Source: Nocardioides sp. L-11A
GTDB taxonomy: Bacteria > Actinomycetota > Actinomycetes > Propionibacteriales > Nocardioidaceae
Reading direction: 5' to 3'
Length of the DNA stretch: 64,000 nucleotides
NCBI GenBank assembly: GCA_029961745.1
Contig: CP124680.1
Coordinates: 3,844,001 to 3,908,000, forward strand
The notes below the pieces were generated by a model. That model saw only the letters and a program-made list of their open reading frames with translations, was not told where the DNA came from and ran no database searches. Of this stretch, positions 43,746 through 54,047 are shown piece after piece (within the stretch, counting starts at the first letter, position 1; each line of letters opens with the position of its first letter). A program made the position numbers and the translations under genes.

Positions 43746-46700
43746 TCAGGCGAGCCCGACCGCGATCGCCGCCTTGTCGCCGTCGCCGACCGCGACCTCG
43801 GTGGCGTCGACCGGCGTCTCCTCGGTCACGGTGTACGACGTCGCGAGGGTCTCCCCCGCGATCAGCGCCTCGTGGGCGCGGGCCGCCGCCAGCACCGCGG
43901 CCGGACCGGCGATGGTGAGCTCGATCCGGTCGGTGACCTGGAAGTCGGCGTCGCGGCGCGCCTGCTGCACGGCGCGGACCAGGTCGCGGGCCAGGCCCTC
44001 CTCGGCGAGCTCGGGGGTGACGACCGTGTCGAGCACGACGAAGCCGCCGGAGGGCAGCATGCCGGTGGCGACGCCCTCGGTGGCGGCGCCGACGACCGTC
44101 TCGAGCGCGTACTCGCCCTCGACCAGCGGCAGCCCACCGGCCACGACGGAGCCGTCGGCGGCCACCGACCAGTCGCCGGACTTGGCGCCCCTGATCGCGA
44201 GCTGCACCTCCTTGCCCAGCCGCGGACCGGCGGCGCGGGCGTTGACGGTGAGCTTCTGCTCGACGCCGTAGCCGGCGGCCTCGTCGGAGCCGGCGGCGAC
44301 CAGACGCACCGACTTCACGTTGAGCTCGTCGGCGACGATCGCGGCGAACGGCTCCAGCGCGGCCGGGTCGTCGACCACGACGGTGAGCCCGGCGAGTGGC
44401 AGCCGGTTGCGGAGCCGGGCGGCCTTGCGCAGCGCCGAGGTCGTGGAGCAGACCTCGCGCACCTCGTCCATGGCGCCGACGAGCCGGTCGTCGGCGGGCA
44501 GCGTGGAGACGTCGGGCCAGTCGGCCAGATGCACCGAACGGCCGCCGGTCAGGCCCCGCCAGATCTCCTCGGTGGTCAGCGGCAGCAGCGGCGCGACGAC
44601 GCGGCACACGACGTCGAGGACGGCGGCCAGGGTCTCGAACGCCTCCGGCTTGCCCTCCCAGAACCGCTCCCGGGAGCGGCGGACGTACCAGTTGGTGAGC
44701 ACGTCGAGGAAGGAGCGCGTGGTCTCACAGGCGTCAGCGATGGCGTAGGCATCCATCTCGGCGGTGAGCTTCTCGACGTACTGGCGCGTCTTGGCCAGCA
44801 GGTAGCGGTCGAGCGGGTCCGTGGAGCCCAGCGACTCCGCGCGGCCGACCGTGGCCTCGTAGTTCTCGGCGTTGGCGTAGAGCGCGAAGAAGTACCAGGT
44901 GTTCCACAGCGGGATCATCACCTGGCGCACGGCATCGCGGATGCCCTGCTCGGTGACGACCAGGTTGCCGCCGCGCAGGATCGGCGAGGCCATCAGGAAC
45001 CAGCGCATCGCGTCGGCGCCGTCGCGGTCGAAGACCTCGGAGACGTCGGGGTAGTTGCGCAGCGACTTCGACATCTTGTTGCCGTCGGAGCCGAGCACGA
45101 TGCCGTGGCTGATGCACGACGAGAACGCCGGCTTGTCGAAGAGCGCGGTGGCCAGGATGTGCAGCGTGTAGAACCAGCCGCGGGTCTGGCCGATGTACTC
45201 GACGATGAAGTCGGCCGGGAAGTGCTGCTCGAACCACTCGGCGTTCTCGAACGGGTAGTGCACCTGGCCGAACGACATCGAGCCGGAGTCGAACCACACG
45301 TCGAGCACGTCGCTCACCCGCCGCATCGTCGACCGGCCAGTCGGGTCGTCGGGGTTGGGCCGGGTGAGCTCGTCGACCCACGGGCGGTGCAGGTCGGGCT
45401 GGCCCTGCGCGTTGAGCGGCAGTCGGCCGAAGTCGCGCTCGATCTCCGCGAAGGAGCCGTAGACGTCGATGCGCGGGTAGGCCTCGTCGTCGGACTTCCA
45501 GACCGGCACGGGCGAGCCCCAGAACCGGTTGCGGGTGATCGACCAGTCGCGGGCGTTGTCGACCCACTTGCCGAACTGGCCGTCCTTGATGTGCTCGGGG
45601 ACCCAGCGGATCTCCTGGTTGAGCTCGGCCATCCGCTGCTTGATCGCCGTCACCTCGACGAACCAGCTGCTCACGCCCTTGTAGATCAGCGGCTCGCGGC
45701 AGCGCCAGCAGTGCGGGTAGGAGTGGTCGTAGGTCTCGCGCCGGAACAGCACGGTGCCCGGCGTGACCGCGCCGGTGCGCGCCTTGAGGTCGTCGATGAT
45801 GTGCGGGTTGGCGTCGAAGACCAGCATCCCGGCGTACTCGGTGACGGGATGCGTGAACCGGCCGTCCTTGCCGACCGGCATGACCGGCTCGATGCCCTCG
45901 CGGTCGGTGACCTCCTTGTCGACCTCGCCGAACGCTCCGGCGCTGTGCACCAGGCCGGAGCCGTCGGTGGTGGTGACGGCCTCGTCGGCGGCGACGACGC
46001 GGAAGGCGTTCTCGTGCTCTGCGTAGTAGGAGAACGGCGGGGCGTAGGTCAGGCCCAACAGGTCCGCACCCGTGCCGCGCCAGGTCACGGCGGGCTCGTC
46101 GCCGAGCTCGCGGGCGTACGCCGCCAGGCGGGCCTCGGCCAGCACGAACCGCTCGCCGTCGTGCTCGACGACGACATAGTCGATCTCGGAGCCGACCATC
46201 ACCGCGAGGTTGCTGGGCAGCGTCCACGGCGTGGTGGTCCAGATCAGCAGCTTGGCGCCCACGAGGTCACCGGTCCGCTCGTTGGCGCCGGTGATCTCGA
46301 AGCCCACGGTGACCGCCGGGTCCTGGCGCATCTGGTAGACGTCGTCGTCCATCCGCAGCTCGTGGTTGGACAGCGGTGTCTCGTCGTTCCAGCAGTAGGG
46401 CAGCACCCGGAAGCCCTCGTAGACCAGGCCCTTGTCGAACAGGCCCTTGAAGGCCCACAGCACCGACTCCATGAACTCGGGGTTCATCGTCCGGTAGTCG
46501 TTGTCGAAGTCCACCCAGCGCGCCTGACGGGTGACGTAGTCGCGCCACTCGCCGGTGTACTTGAGCACCGACTCCCGGCACGCGTCGTTGAACTTGTCGA
46601 TGCCCATCTCGACGATCTCGTCGGTGGTCTTGATGCCGTTGAGCCGCATCGCCTCCAGCTCGGCCGGCAGACCGTGGGTGTCCCAGCCGAAGCGGCGCTC

Positions 46701-46997
46701 GACGCGCTTGCCGCGCATCGTCTGGTAGCGCGGCACGATGTCCTTGACGTACCCGGTCAGCAGGTGGCCGTAGTGCGGGAGGCCGTTGGCGAACGGCGGA
46801 CCGTCGTAGAAGACGAACTCGTTCTCGCCGTTCGCGCCAGGGTCGCGCTGCTCGACCGAGGCGCGGAAGGTGTCGTCCTCGGCCCAGTAGGCGAGAACCC
46901 CCTCCTCGATGCGCGGGAAGCGCGGCGAGGACGGGACGGCTCGGTGCTCGGCGGCAGGGCCGGCGGCGGGGTCGGTGGTGACCTTGGGGTAGGTCAT
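43746..46997 (-). CDS. ileS: Isoleucyl-tRNA synthetase
   Basis: 1083 residues from ATG 46997 with AGGAGAC 7 nt upstream. Class I synthetase: HYGH (in [12 protein letters not shown]) and KMSKS ([10 protein letters not shown]), with a CP1 editing domain between and the zinc pair CWRC. The length and C-terminal make-up match the actinobacterial/eukaryote-like type (ileS2), which tends to resist mupirocin. Controlled by the T-box upstream. Confidence 0.97.
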   Translation of the reverse strand: MTYPKVTTDPAAGPAAEHRAVPSSPRFPRIEEGVLAYWAEDDTFRASVEQRDPGANGENEFVFYDGPPFANGLPHYGHLLTGYVKDIVPRYQTMRGKRVERRFGWDTHGLPAELEAMRLNGIKTTDEIVEMGIDKFNDACRESVLKYTGEWRDYVTRQARWVDFDNDYRTMNPEFMESVLWAFKGLFDKGLVYEGFRVLPYCWNDETPLSNHELRMDDDVYQMRQDPAVTVGFEITGANERTGDLVGAKLLIWTTTPWTLPSNLAVMVGSEIDYVVVEHDGERFVLAEARLAAYARELGDEPAVTWRGTGADLLGLTYAPPFSYYAEHENAFRVVAADEAVTTTDGSGLVHSAGAFGEVDKEVTDREGIEPVMPVGKDGRFTHPVTEYAGMLVFDANPHIIDDLKARTGAVTPGTVLFRRETYDHSYPHCWRCREPLIYKGVSSWFVEVTAIKQRMAELNQEIRWVPEHIKDGQFGKWVDNARDWSITRNRFWGSPVPVWKSDDEAYPRIDVYGSFAEIERDFGRLPLNAQGQPDLHRPWVDELTRPNPDDPTGRSTMRRVSDVLDVWFDSGSMSFGQVHYPFENAEWFEQHFPADFIVEYIGQTRGWFYTLHILATALFDKPAFSSCISHGIVLGSDGNKMSKSLRNYPDVSEVFDRDGADAMRWFLMASPILRGGNLVVTEQGIRDAVRQVMIPLWNTWYFFALYANAENYEATVGRAESLGSTDPLDRYLLAKTRQYVEKLTAEMDAYAIADACETTRSFLDVLTNWYVRRSRERFWEGKPEAFETLAAVLDVVCRVVAPLLPLTTEEIWRGLTGGRSVHLADWPDVSTLPADDRLVGAMDEVREVCSTTSALRKAARLRNRLPLAGLTVVVDDPAALEPFAAIVADELNVKSVRLVAAGSDEAAGYGVEQKLTVNARAAGPRLGKEVQLAIRGAKSGDWSVAADGSVVAGGLPLVEGEYALETVVGAATEGVATGMLPSGGFVVLDTVVTPELAEEGLARDLVRAVQQARRDADFQVTDRIELTIAGPAAVLAAARAHEALIAGETLATSYTVTEETPVDATEVAVGDGDKAAIAVGLA

Positions 46998-47226
46998 GGT
47001 GGCGGTCTCCTGCGGTGCGTCCGGTGGTTGAGCTTGTCGAAACCACGAGGACGACGTCTGCCGCGGTACCACCTCGCTTGCCGTCTCGCCGACTGCTCGG
47101 GACGACCGCTCGTTGTCGGCTGTGACGGGCCTGCCCGCCGGGTTCTAGTGGCCCCTGCTGGCTGCTGGTGGCTTTCTTCCCGGAGCTCGCCGCTGATGAC
47201 GGCTCGAACGCTGTGCCCCCAGCCTA
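46998..47226 (-). promoter_or_regulatory. ileS T-box riboswitch and promoter
   Basis: On the minus strand: -10 TAGGCT (47226-47221), a short stem I with AUC at 47197-47195 as the Ile specifier and the conserved AGCGGCGAGCTCCGGGAAGA, then the T-box bulge sequence GGTGGTACCGCGG at 47073-47061. Uncharged tRNA-Ile would pair with both. No terminator with U-run precedes the RBS, so control is probably on translation, as in other actinobacterial ileS T-boxes with short stem I. Confidence 0.88.
47021..47046. repeat. REP-like hairpin inside the ileS leader
   Basis: GTGGTTGAGCTTGTCGAAAC and the following CAC form a small hairpin (GTGGTT paired with AACCAC, 11-nt loop). I recall this string as a common dispersed repeat in Nocardioides-type genomes. 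It lies between the T-box bulge and the RBS. Confidence 0.6.
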
Positions 47227-47281
47227 CGGCGGTGGGCGGCCGGAGCGGAAACCGGATTGCGCCGCGTCCTACCGTGGGCCC

Positions 47282-47764
47282 ATGACCGGCGAGCTGGCGA
47301 ACTACCGCGACTACCTCTCCCAGTACCGCGCGACCCTCGAGCGCAAGTGCGCGGGCCTGACACCCGCGCAGCTCGCCACCCGGTCGGTCCCGCCGAGCTG
47401 GCTGAGCCTGCTGGGCCTGGTCCGGCACCTGGCCCGGGTCGAGCACTTCTGGTTCCAGCGTGCGCTCGTGGAGGTCGAGGGCGAGCGCATCTACGACGAC
47501 GGCGACGCCGGCTTCGCGATCGTGGAGCCGACCGAGGACGCGGTCGCGGAGGCCTGGGCGGCGTGGCGCGAGCAGGTCGCGCTCGCCGACGCCTGGCTGG
47601 ACGGGCTCGGTGACGAGGATCTCGGCCGGACGGTCACCTTCCGCCAGGGCACCGAGACGTCCAGCGTGCGCGACATCCTCGTCCACATGATCGAGGAGTA
47701 CGCGCGCCACTGCGGGCATGCCGACCTGCTGCGGGAGTGCCTCGACGGTGTCACCGGGGAGTGA
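47282..47764 (+). CDS. DinB/DUF664-type putative thiol-dependent enzyme
   Basis: 160 residues from ATG 47282; TACCGT ends 6 nt before it, so the message is probably leaderless. Four-helix DinB fold with metal-type His: GLVRHLARVEHFWF and HMIEEYARHCGHADLLRE (DUF664 signature). In actinobacteria such proteins often use mycothiol for S-transfer; the substrate is unknown. Divergent from ileS. Confidence 0.85.
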   Translation: MTGELANYRDYLSQYRATLERKCAGLTPAQLATRSVPPSWLSLLGLVRHLARVEHFWFQRALVEVEGERIYDDGDAGFAIVEPTEDAVAEAWAAWREQVALADAWLDGLGDEDLGRTVTFRQGTETSSVRDILVHMIEEYARHCGHADLLRECLDGVTGE

Positions 47765-47778
47765 GCGAGGATGATCCG

Positions 47779-48576
47779 GTGAGCTACCTCCTCGACGACG
47801 CGGTCACCGCGGAGCCCCTGGGCGACGGCCGGTACCGGGTCCAGGTCACCGCCGACTGGAACACCGCGAACCAGACACCCAACGGCGGCTACGTCCTCGC
47901 CCTGCTCCAGCACGCCGTGCTCCAGGACTCGGCGCACCCGGACGCGCTGAGCATCTCGATCACCTACTTCCGGCCCGCCCTGCCCGGTCCGGCCGACATC
48001 CAGGTGCGGGAGGTCCGCAAGGGCCGCCGGGTGTCGACGTACGACGCGGTGCTGGTGCAGGACGCCAAGGAGATCGCGCACGCCGTGGTCAGTACCCACG
48101 ACTGGGACGCCACCGGCGCGGTCGAGCACACGCCGCACGCGGCGCCCGACGTGCCGCGCCCCGAGGACTGCGCCGACGTGAGCGCCCTGATCCCGGAGGG
48201 GATGATGGCGATCCTCGACCGGTACCGCTACCGCGCCCCGGTCGTCCCGGGCTGGTTCCACGGCGAGCCGTCCGGGGCGAGCGAGGCGGTCTGCTGGATC
48301 CGGACCGCGGACGAGCGTCCGGTCGACGCCCTCCTCGCCGGCGCCATGGTCGACGCCTTCCCGCCCGCCACCGCCGAGCTCGGTCACCTCGCCTCGGCCA
48401 CGATCCAGCTCACCGTCCATTACCGCCGGCGGCCGACCGGCACCGTCTGGGCGCTGGGTCACGTCACGGCCCGCCACGTCATCGCCGGCTACCACGACGA
48501 GGACGTCGAGCTGTGGGACGAGCAGGGCCGGCTGATCGCGCAGAGCCGGCAGCTGGCGATCATCGCCGAGGGCTAG
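47779..48576 (+). CDS. Acyl-CoA thioesterase, TesB-like double hotdog
   Basis: 265 residues from GTG 47779, with GCGAGGAT upstream; GTG 47761 is an alternative that overlaps dinB. Two hotdog units: [27 protein letters not shown] in the first; the second has [12 protein letters not shown] and [10 protein letters not shown]. Family PF13622 acyl-CoA thioesterase. Same strand as dinB, 14 bp apart. Confidence 0.85.
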   Translation: MSYLLDDAVTAEPLGDGRYRVQVTADWNTANQTPNGGYVLALLQHAVLQDSAHPDALSISITYFRPALPGPADIQVREVRKGRRVSTYDAVLVQDAKEIAHAVVSTHDWDATGAVEHTPHAAPDVPRPEDCADVSALIPEGMMAILDRYRYRAPVVPGWFHGEPSGASEAVCWIRTADERPVDALLAGAMVDAFPPATAELGHLASATIQLTVHYRRRPTGTVWALGHVTARHVIAGYHDEDVELWDEQGRLIAQSRQLAIIAEG

Positions 48577-48587
48577 GATCTGCTCAC

Positions 48588-49526
48588 GTGACTGCTGCCT
48601 GGGGCTTCGGCCTGACGACCTATGCCGCCGACCGGACCGTTCTGGACACCTGGTTCCCCGCCCCCGCGCTGGGCGAGCGGCCCGCCGACGCGCAGGCTCC
48701 CGCCGAGCTGGTCGCGCTCGAGGGCACCGACGAGGCGCGCGGCGTCACCCGCGAGGTCTCCCTGGTCGAGATCCCCGACCTGGCCGCGGCGCCGGCCGAC
48801 ACCGTCGAGGTGTGGCTGCGCCTGCACCTGCTGTCGACGCGGCTCGTCCAGCCGCACGGACAGAGCCTCGACGGCATCTTCGGACTGCTGACCAATGTCG
48901 TGTGGACCTCGGCCGGACCGTGCGCCGTCGAGGGCTTCGAGCTCACCCGCGCGCGACTGCAGGCCGCGGGCCAGCACGTCACCGTGTACGGCGTCGACAA
49001 GTTCCCGCGCCTGGTCGACTACGTGATCCCGGCCGGTGTCCGCATCGCCGACGCCGACCGGGTCCGCCTCGGCGCGCACCTCGCCGCGGGCACCACCGTC
49101 ATGCACGAGGGCTTCGTGAACTTCAACGCCGGCACGCTCGGCACCTCGATGGTCGAGGGCCGGATCTCGGCGGGCGTCGTCGTGGGCGACGGCTCCGACA
49201 TCGGCGGCGGCGCCTCGATCATGGGCACCCTCTCCGGTGGCGGCAAGCAGGTCATCGCCGTAGGGCAGCGCTGCCTGCTGGGCGCCAACGCCGGCATCGG
49301 CATCTCGCTGGGCGACGACTGCGTGGTCGAAGCCGGTTGCTATGTCACCGCCGGCACCAAGGTCACCGTCCTCGAGCCCGGCAAGGACGCCCGGGTCGTG
49401 AAGGCGGCTGAGCTCTCGGGGGCCAGCAACGTGCTGTACCGCCGCAACTCGGTGTCCGGCGCGATCGAGGCCGTCCCGTGGCAGGGCGAGGGCATCGCCC
49501 TCAACGCCGCGCTGCACGCCAACTGA
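48588..49526 (+). CDS. dapD: Tetrahydrodipicolinate N-succinyltransferase
   Basis: 312 residues from GTG 48588, with TAGGAT 8 nt upstream (leaderless likely). Actinobacterial-type DapD with N-terminal domain and a left-handed beta-helix: [27 protein letters not shown], then [25 protein letters not shown]. Uses succinyl-CoA in the succinylase branch of DAP synthesis. Partners dapE and dapC are in this window. Confidence 0.95.
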   Translation: MTAAWGFGLTTYAADRTVLDTWFPAPALGERPADAQAPAELVALEGTDEARGVTREVSLVEIPDLAAAPADTVEVWLRLHLLSTRLVQPHGQSLDGIFGLLTNVVWTSAGPCAVEGFELTRARLQAAGQHVTVYGVDKFPRLVDYVIPAGVRIADADRVRLGAHLAAGTTVMHEGFVNFNAGTLGTSMVEGRISAGVVVGDGSDIGGGASIMGTLSGGGKQVIAVGQRCLLGANAGIGISLGDDCVVEAGCYVTAGTKVTVLEPGKDARVVKAAELSGASNVLYRRNSVSGAIEAVPWQGEGIALNAALHAN

Positions 49527-49563
49527 GCGAGCGGGTCACCAGCCCCCACGCACACTGGGTGCC

Positions 49564-50523
49564 GTGAAGAACCCTGCCTGGGCGGTCGTCATCGGCCTGG
49601 CGGTCCTGGCGACCGTCGCCGCTGTCGGCATCGGCGCGCTCCGGGCGACCGACCGGCTGACCGGTGGGCCCGACGGCGACTGCACCGTCACTGTCGGGGA
49701 CCACACCGTCGAGGTCAGCGGCGAGCAGGCCGAGAACGCGGCCCTGATCGCCGCGATCGCCGTACGCCGCGGGCTGCCTGCGCGGGCGACCTCGATCGCC
49801 CTCGCCACGGCGTACCAGGAGTCGAAGCTGGTCAACATCGACTACGGCGACCGCGACTCGCTGGGCCTCTTCCAGCAGCGGCCGTCCCAGGGCTGGGGCA
49901 CGCCCGCCCAGGTGCTCGACCCGGTCTACGCCACGAATGCCTTCTTCGACGCGCTGGTCCGGATCGAGGGCTACGAGACGATGGAGATCACCGTCGCGGC
50001 GCAGGCCGTGCAGCGCTCGGCCTTCCCGAACGCGTACGCCGACCACGAGGCCGACGGCCGCGCCCTGGCCTCCGCGCTGACCGGCTACTCCCCCGCCACC
50101 TTCAGCTGCGACCTCGCCGGCGGCGCCCCCGAGACCGACGTCGAGCTGGTCGCCAGCGGCCTCACCCCGCGGGCCGACGCGGTCCGCACCGAGCTGCTCA
50201 CCCGGTTCGGCCGGCTGCAGCTCGGCGGCTTCGAGCCGGAGGGGGTGTCCACCGGACACATGGAGGGCTCCGCCCACTACGACGGACGGGCCATCGACGT
50301 GTTCGTCCGGCCGATCAGCAAGCCGAACCGGACCAAGGGCTGGGCGATGGCGCACTGGGCCGTCGCCAACGCCGCACGCCTCGGCGTCCGCACCGTGATC
50401 TTCGACGACCGGATCTGGACCGCGGGCCGCGAAGGCTGGCGCGACTATGACCCGCCCGACCGACCCGGCGACCGGAAGATCCTCGAGCACCGCGACCACG
50501 TGCACATCGACGTGTTCCGCTGA
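49564..50523 (+). CDS. Secreted or anchored lytic-transglycosylase-like protein
   Basis: 319 residues from GTG 49564. N-terminal membrane anchor (about 5-28). Middle domain with ATAYQESKLVNI, DSLGLFQQRPSQGWGT and the following VYATNAFFDAL, resembling the lysozyme-like transglycosylase fold, the Glu of YQES being the candidate acid. C-terminal domain about 200-319 with GSAHYDGRAIDVFV and DHVHIDVF, His/Asp pairs like a zinc D,D-peptidase (DUF-type). Probable cell-wall remodelling in two activities; neither is proven. Confidence 0.75.
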   Translation: MKNPAWAVVIGLAVLATVAAVGIGALRATDRLTGGPDGDCTVTVGDHTVEVSGEQAENAALIAAIAVRRGLPARATSIALATAYQESKLVNIDYGDRDSLGLFQQRPSQGWGTPAQVLDPVYATNAFFDALVRIEGYETMEITVAAQAVQRSAFPNAYADHEADGRALASALTGYSPATFSCDLAGGAPETDVELVASGLTPRADAVRTELLTRFGRLQLGGFEPEGVSTGHMEGSAHYDGRAIDVFVRPISKPNRTKGWAMAHWAVANAARLGVRTVIFDDRIWTAGREGWRDYDPPDRPGDRKILEHRDHVHIDVFR

Positions 50524-50617
50524 CCGCTCGGCGCGGGTTGTCCCTCCGATGCCGGCGACCTCGACCATCTCTTGTCGGTCCTCGGACGGACCGCGACGAT
50601 CAGCCGCGTGTAGCCGG

Positions 50618-51937
50618 CTACCGCCGCGGCTTGATCTTGACGGCCTTCGAGACGAGCACGAGGTCGTCGTGCCCCGGCACCGAGATCGTGATGACCACCT
50701 GGAGCCGCTTGCGGCGGTCCTTCTTCACCGCCTTGTGCGCCGGGGTGGCACCGGCGATCGGCTTGCCCTTCCGCAGCCACTGGTAGGAGACCCGGGCGTC
50801 CGGTGCCCCCAGCGCGGCGCGCACCTTGGCGGCGGTCCAGCGGGTGCGGATCCTCTTGCCCAGGGTGGTCCGGCCCTTGCCCTTCACCTCGACCGTTCCG
50901 CCGGCCCACACCGGCGCGGCAGCACGCTGCACCCGGCCCGCCACGACGACGGCGACCCCGTCCGCGTGCGCGGCGCGCCGCGCCGTGACCCGGACGGACA
51001 GGAGGGTGCCGACCTCGGCCAGGCCGGGGACGAAGCTCCGGTCGGTCGCGCCGGGGATCGGCGTGCCGTCCCGCAGCCACTGGATGCTCACGCTGTCGGG
51101 CGTCGGCGACCAACTGCCGGGGTCCAGCACCGTCGCCGTGCCGAACACCGCCGGCGTAGCGCCCACGGCCGGCGGGGTGGTCGGCACCGGAGCGGCTGCC
51201 GCCGCGACCGTACCCGGCGTGACCCTGGTCAACGACGTGGGCTCGTGCCCGGCCAGGACGGGAGTGACGTACAGCTGGATCCGCTTGCCCAGGTCGGCCC
51301 CGGTCAGCTGGTAGGTCTGCGCCGTGCCGCGGACGGCGCTGTCCCCGTCCCATCGCCAGCTGTACCCGAACGAGGTGGGCGTCGGCGACCAGGTGCCCGG
51401 CTGGGCGGTGAGCGTCGCCCCCACCACGAGGCTGCCCTGGATGGTCGGCACCGCCGTGGTCGTCGGCCGGTCACCGAGGCTCGTCGCCGTCCCCGGCGCC
51501 GAGTACTCCGACTTGGTGCAGGCGGTGTCGGTGCCGTACGCGACGGCCATGAGCCGGATCGGCTTGCCGAGATCGGCCGCCTTGAGCGTGTAGCTGACCG
51601 TGCGCGAGGACGGCGTGGCGTACGACGTCCCCGGCGTGACCGGAGCCGTCCCGGCGTACCACCAGACCTTGAGCGTCTTGGCAGCGGTGTTCCAGGTTCC
51701 CGTCGTCGCGGTGACCGTCCGTCCCACCCGATAGGTGTTCCCGGGTGCCAGGGCGGGGTCGGTGGTCGCGACAATGGTCGGGCACGACGGCCCGCCCGGA
51801 CCGGGCAGCTCCGGCTCCTCGCAGTCGAGGCACACCGCGGCCCCGGCGGAGGGAGTCGCCAGCAAGCCGGTGGCGAGACCGAGTGTCACGGTGGTGACGA
51901 CGACGATGAATGAGCGCAGCAGTCGGCGCAGACCCAT
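50618..51937 (-). CDS. Secreted protein with tandem Ig-like repeats
   Basis: 439 residues from ATG 51937 (GGAG 7 nt upstream). Signal peptide (about 1-33, ending PSAGA), then four to five repeats of about 85-95 residues with the pattern 'PGTWSPTP...W..DG......TY.....DLGK.I...V', common in actinobacterial surface proteins. Repeats three and four contain IQWLRDGTPIPGAT and YQWLRKGKPIAGAT. A basic C-terminus (KIKPRR) and no sorting motif. Structural or adhesive role likely. Confidence 0.82.
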   Translation of the reverse strand: MGLRRLLRSFIVVVTTVTLGLATGLLATPSAGAAVCLDCEEPELPGPGGPSCPTIVATTDPALAPGNTYRVGRTVTATTGTWNTAAKTLKVWWYAGTAPVTPGTSYATPSSRTVSYTLKAADLGKPIRLMAVAYGTDTACTKSEYSAPGTATSLGDRPTTTAVPTIQGSLVVGATLTAQPGTWSPTPTSFGYSWRWDGDSAVRGTAQTYQLTGADLGKRIQLYVTPVLAGHEPTSLTRVTPGTVAAAAAPVPTTPPAVGATPAVFGTATVLDPGSWSPTPDSVSIQWLRDGTPIPGATDRSFVPGLAEVGTLLSVRVTARRAAHADGVAVVVAGRVQRAAAPVWAGGTVEVKGKGRTTLGKRIRTRWTAAKVRAALGAPDARVSYQWLRKGKPIAGATPAHKAVKKDRRKRLQVVITISVPGHDDLVLVSKAVKIKPRR

Positions 51938-52056
51938 GGAACAGCTCCTCGAGAAGGGGAACGCCCGCAACAGCCGGTCGGGCCGGCGGACGATGGAGAG
52001 AGCAGCCTAGGAACCGTCGCGGGGGCGTCGCGTCGTCCTGCGGGTGACGACCAGGG

Positions 52057-52758
52057 TCAACCTTCGGATGACATGCCCGGCGTCGCCAGGTGGTGGAGGC
52101 CGGCCCGGTGGGCCAGGACCACGGCCTGCACCCGGTCGCGCACGCCGAGCTTGGCCAGCATCCGGGTCACATAGGTCTTGACGGTGGTCTCGCTCAGGAA
52201 CAGCAGGTCCGCGATCTCGGCGTTCGAGAGCCCGTCGCACATCGCCCGCAGCACCTCCCGCTCGCGGATGCTCAGCTCGTCGAACGGGGCCGGCGGGCGC
52301 CCGGCCGCGGCGCTCAGCGCGCGCTGCGGCTCCAGGGCACGGTAGGCCCGCACCAGCCGGTCGGTCACCGACGACGCGAACACGGCTCGTCCGGCCGCGG
52401 CGTCGCGGACGGCGGCGGTCAGCTCGGCCGGACTGGCGGTCTTGAGCAGGAAGCCGGAGGCGCCCGCACGCAGCGCGCGGTCGACGTGCTCGTCGAGGTC
52501 GTAGAGGGTCAGCATCACCACGCCGGCCCGGCCACCGTCGTCCTGGTACCGGGTCAGGCCCTCCAGCCCGTCGGACCCCGGCATCTGGACGTCCATCAGC
52601 ACGACGTCGGCGTCGTGGGCCAGCGCGAGCCGCGCGGCCGTGACGCCGTCCTCGGCCTCGGCGACCACCTCGATGTCGTCGTCGGCCTCGAGGATCGCGC
52701 GGACACCGCTGCGCACCAGGGCCTGGTCATCGGCGAGGACGACCTTGATCCGACTCAT
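52057..52758 (-). CDS. NarL/LuxR-family response regulator
   Basis: 233 residues from ATG 52758. Receiver domain with DD (10-11), phospho-acceptor in VVLMDVQMPG, and Lys in FLLKTASP; C-terminal LuxR helix-turn-helix LSIREREVLRAMCDGLSNAEIADLLFLSETTVKTYVTRM. No histidine kinase gene lies next to it, so it is an orphan in this window. Confidence 0.92.
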   Translation of the reverse strand: MSRIKVVLADDQALVRSGVRAILEADDDIEVVAEAEDGVTAARLALAHDADVVLMDVQMPGSDGLEGLTRYQDDGGRAGVVMLTLYDLDEHVDRALRAGASGFLLKTASPAELTAAVRDAAAGRAVFASSVTDRLVRAYRALEPQRALSAAAGRPPAPFDELSIREREVLRAMCDGLSNAEIADLLFLSETTVKTYVTRMLAKLGVRDRVQAVVLAHRAGLHHLATPGMSSEG

Positions 52759-52826
52759 CTCACTGCTCCCGGCTCGCACGTGCCCGCGGCACCGGCTGGC
52801 ACCCGCATGACCACATCGACGTATTC

Positions 52827-52923
52827 GTTGAGTTTCCCCAACCTCACCGTTGAGTTTCCTCGAACTCAACGGTGAGTCTCGGGCAACTCAACGGTGAGTT
52901 CGAGTCAACTCAACGGGTTGGGG
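52827..52923. repeat. Hairpin-repeat cluster around AACTCAAC/GTTGAGTT
   Basis: A perfect hairpin CTCACCGTTGAGTT / AACTCAACGGTGAG at 52843-52876 (6-nt loop), followed by a second AACTCAACGGTGAG at 52885-52898, with outer GTTGAGTT and AACTCAAC copies. The dapC stop lies inside its right end. Confidence 0.85.
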
Positions 52924-54037
52924 CGAGCCGTTCCGCCGCGGCGGCGATCCGCTCGTCGGTCGCGGTGAGTGCGATCCGGACGTGGTGGGAGCCGGCGGCG
53001 CCGTAGAACGCGCCCGGCGCGACCAGGATCCCCCGGGCCGCGAGATCGGCGACCAGCTGCCAGCAGTCCGGGCCGCCATCGTCGGCAGTGCCCCGGGTGG
53101 TCCACAGGTAGAGCGACGCCTCGGAGTGCTCGATCGTGTAGCCGGCGGCCTCCAGCGCCGTCCGGAGCACCGTACGACGGGCGCGGTAGCGCTCGTGCTG
53201 CTCCTTGACGTGCGCCTCGTCGCCGAGCACGGCGGCCATGGCGTGCTGCTGCGGCGCGGGCATCATCAGCCCCAGGTTCTTGCGGACCGCGAGCAACTCG
53301 GCGATGACGTCGCGGTCGCCGGCCACGAACGCGCAGCGGTAGCCCGCGAGGTTGGAGCGCTTGGAGAGTGAGTGGACCACGAGGATGCCCTCGGCCGATC
53401 CCCCGGAGATGTCGGGATGCAGGACGGAGTACGCCTCGCCCTCCCAGACGCAGTCGAGATAGCACTCGTCGGAGACGAGCAGGACCCCGCGCTCGCGGCA
53501 CCAGTCGACGACCTTCTTGAGGTGCTCCTTGGGGAGCACCCGGCCGGACGGGTTCGACGGCGAGTTGACCCAGAGCAGCTTCGGCGTCTCGGGGCCGAAG
53601 GTGGTCAGTGCGTCGGTGGCGACGGCGCGGGCGCCGACCAGCGCCGCGCCCACCTCGTAGGTCGGGTAGGCCAGCGCCGGGTAGCCGATCAGGTCACCGG
53701 GCCCGAGGCCGAGGTAGGTCGGCAGCGAGGCGATGAACTCCTTGGAGCCGATCAGGGGCAGCACCTGGTCGAGACCGAGGCCGGTCACGCCATGGGTGCC
53801 GGCCAGCCAGTCGACGACCGCCTGCCGGACCTCGGGAGTGCCGATCGTCACCGGGTAGCCCGGCGCGTCGGCCGCCCGGGTCAGCGCGGCGCGCGCGACC
53901 TGCGGCGTCGGGTCGACCGGCGTCCCGATCGAGAGATCGACGATCCCGCCGGCGTGCGCACGGGCCTGCTCGGCGTACTGGGGCAGCTTGTCCCAGGGGA
54001 AGTCGGGCAGCCGGCCCGAGACGGCACCCAACGTCAC
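52910..54037 (-). CDS. dapC: Succinyldiaminopimelate transaminase
   Basis: 375 residues from GTG 54037 (TTG 54040 possible), 10 bp after fdxA. Class I/II PLP aminotransferase with NSPSNPSGRVL, DECYLDCVW and the PLP lysine in SLSKRSNLAGYR. The dapC-fdxA pair is conserved in actinobacteria, which supports the DapC assignment. The C-terminal codons lie within a palindromic repeat. Confidence 0.92.
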   Translation of the reverse strand: MTLGAVSGRLPDFPWDKLPQYAEQARAHAGGIVDLSIGTPVDPTPQVARAALTRAADAPGYPVTIGTPEVRQAVVDWLAGTHGVTGLGLDQVLPLIGSKEFIASLPTYLGLGPGDLIGYPALAYPTYEVGAALVGARAVATDALTTFGPETPKLLWVNSPSNPSGRVLPKEHLKKVVDWCRERGVLLVSDECYLDCVWEGEAYSVLHPDISGGSAEGILVVHSLSKRSNLAGYRCAFVAGDRDVIAELLAVRKNLGLMMPAPQQHAMAAVLGDEAHVKEQHERYRARRTVLRTALEAAGYTIEHSEASLYLWTTRGTADDGGPDCWQLVADLAARGILVAPGAFYGAAGSHHVRIALTATDERIAAAAERLAPTR

Positions 54038-54047
54038 CAAGGCGGGC

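Noticed and set aside
43419..47285. Open frame of 1288 codons on the plus strand
   Set aside because: Antisense of ileS and the T-box; composition of a shadow frame.
52843..52900. Possible CRISPR-like repeat
   Set aside because: Copies are palindromic, separated by 6-8 nt and only two to four in number; no cas genes.
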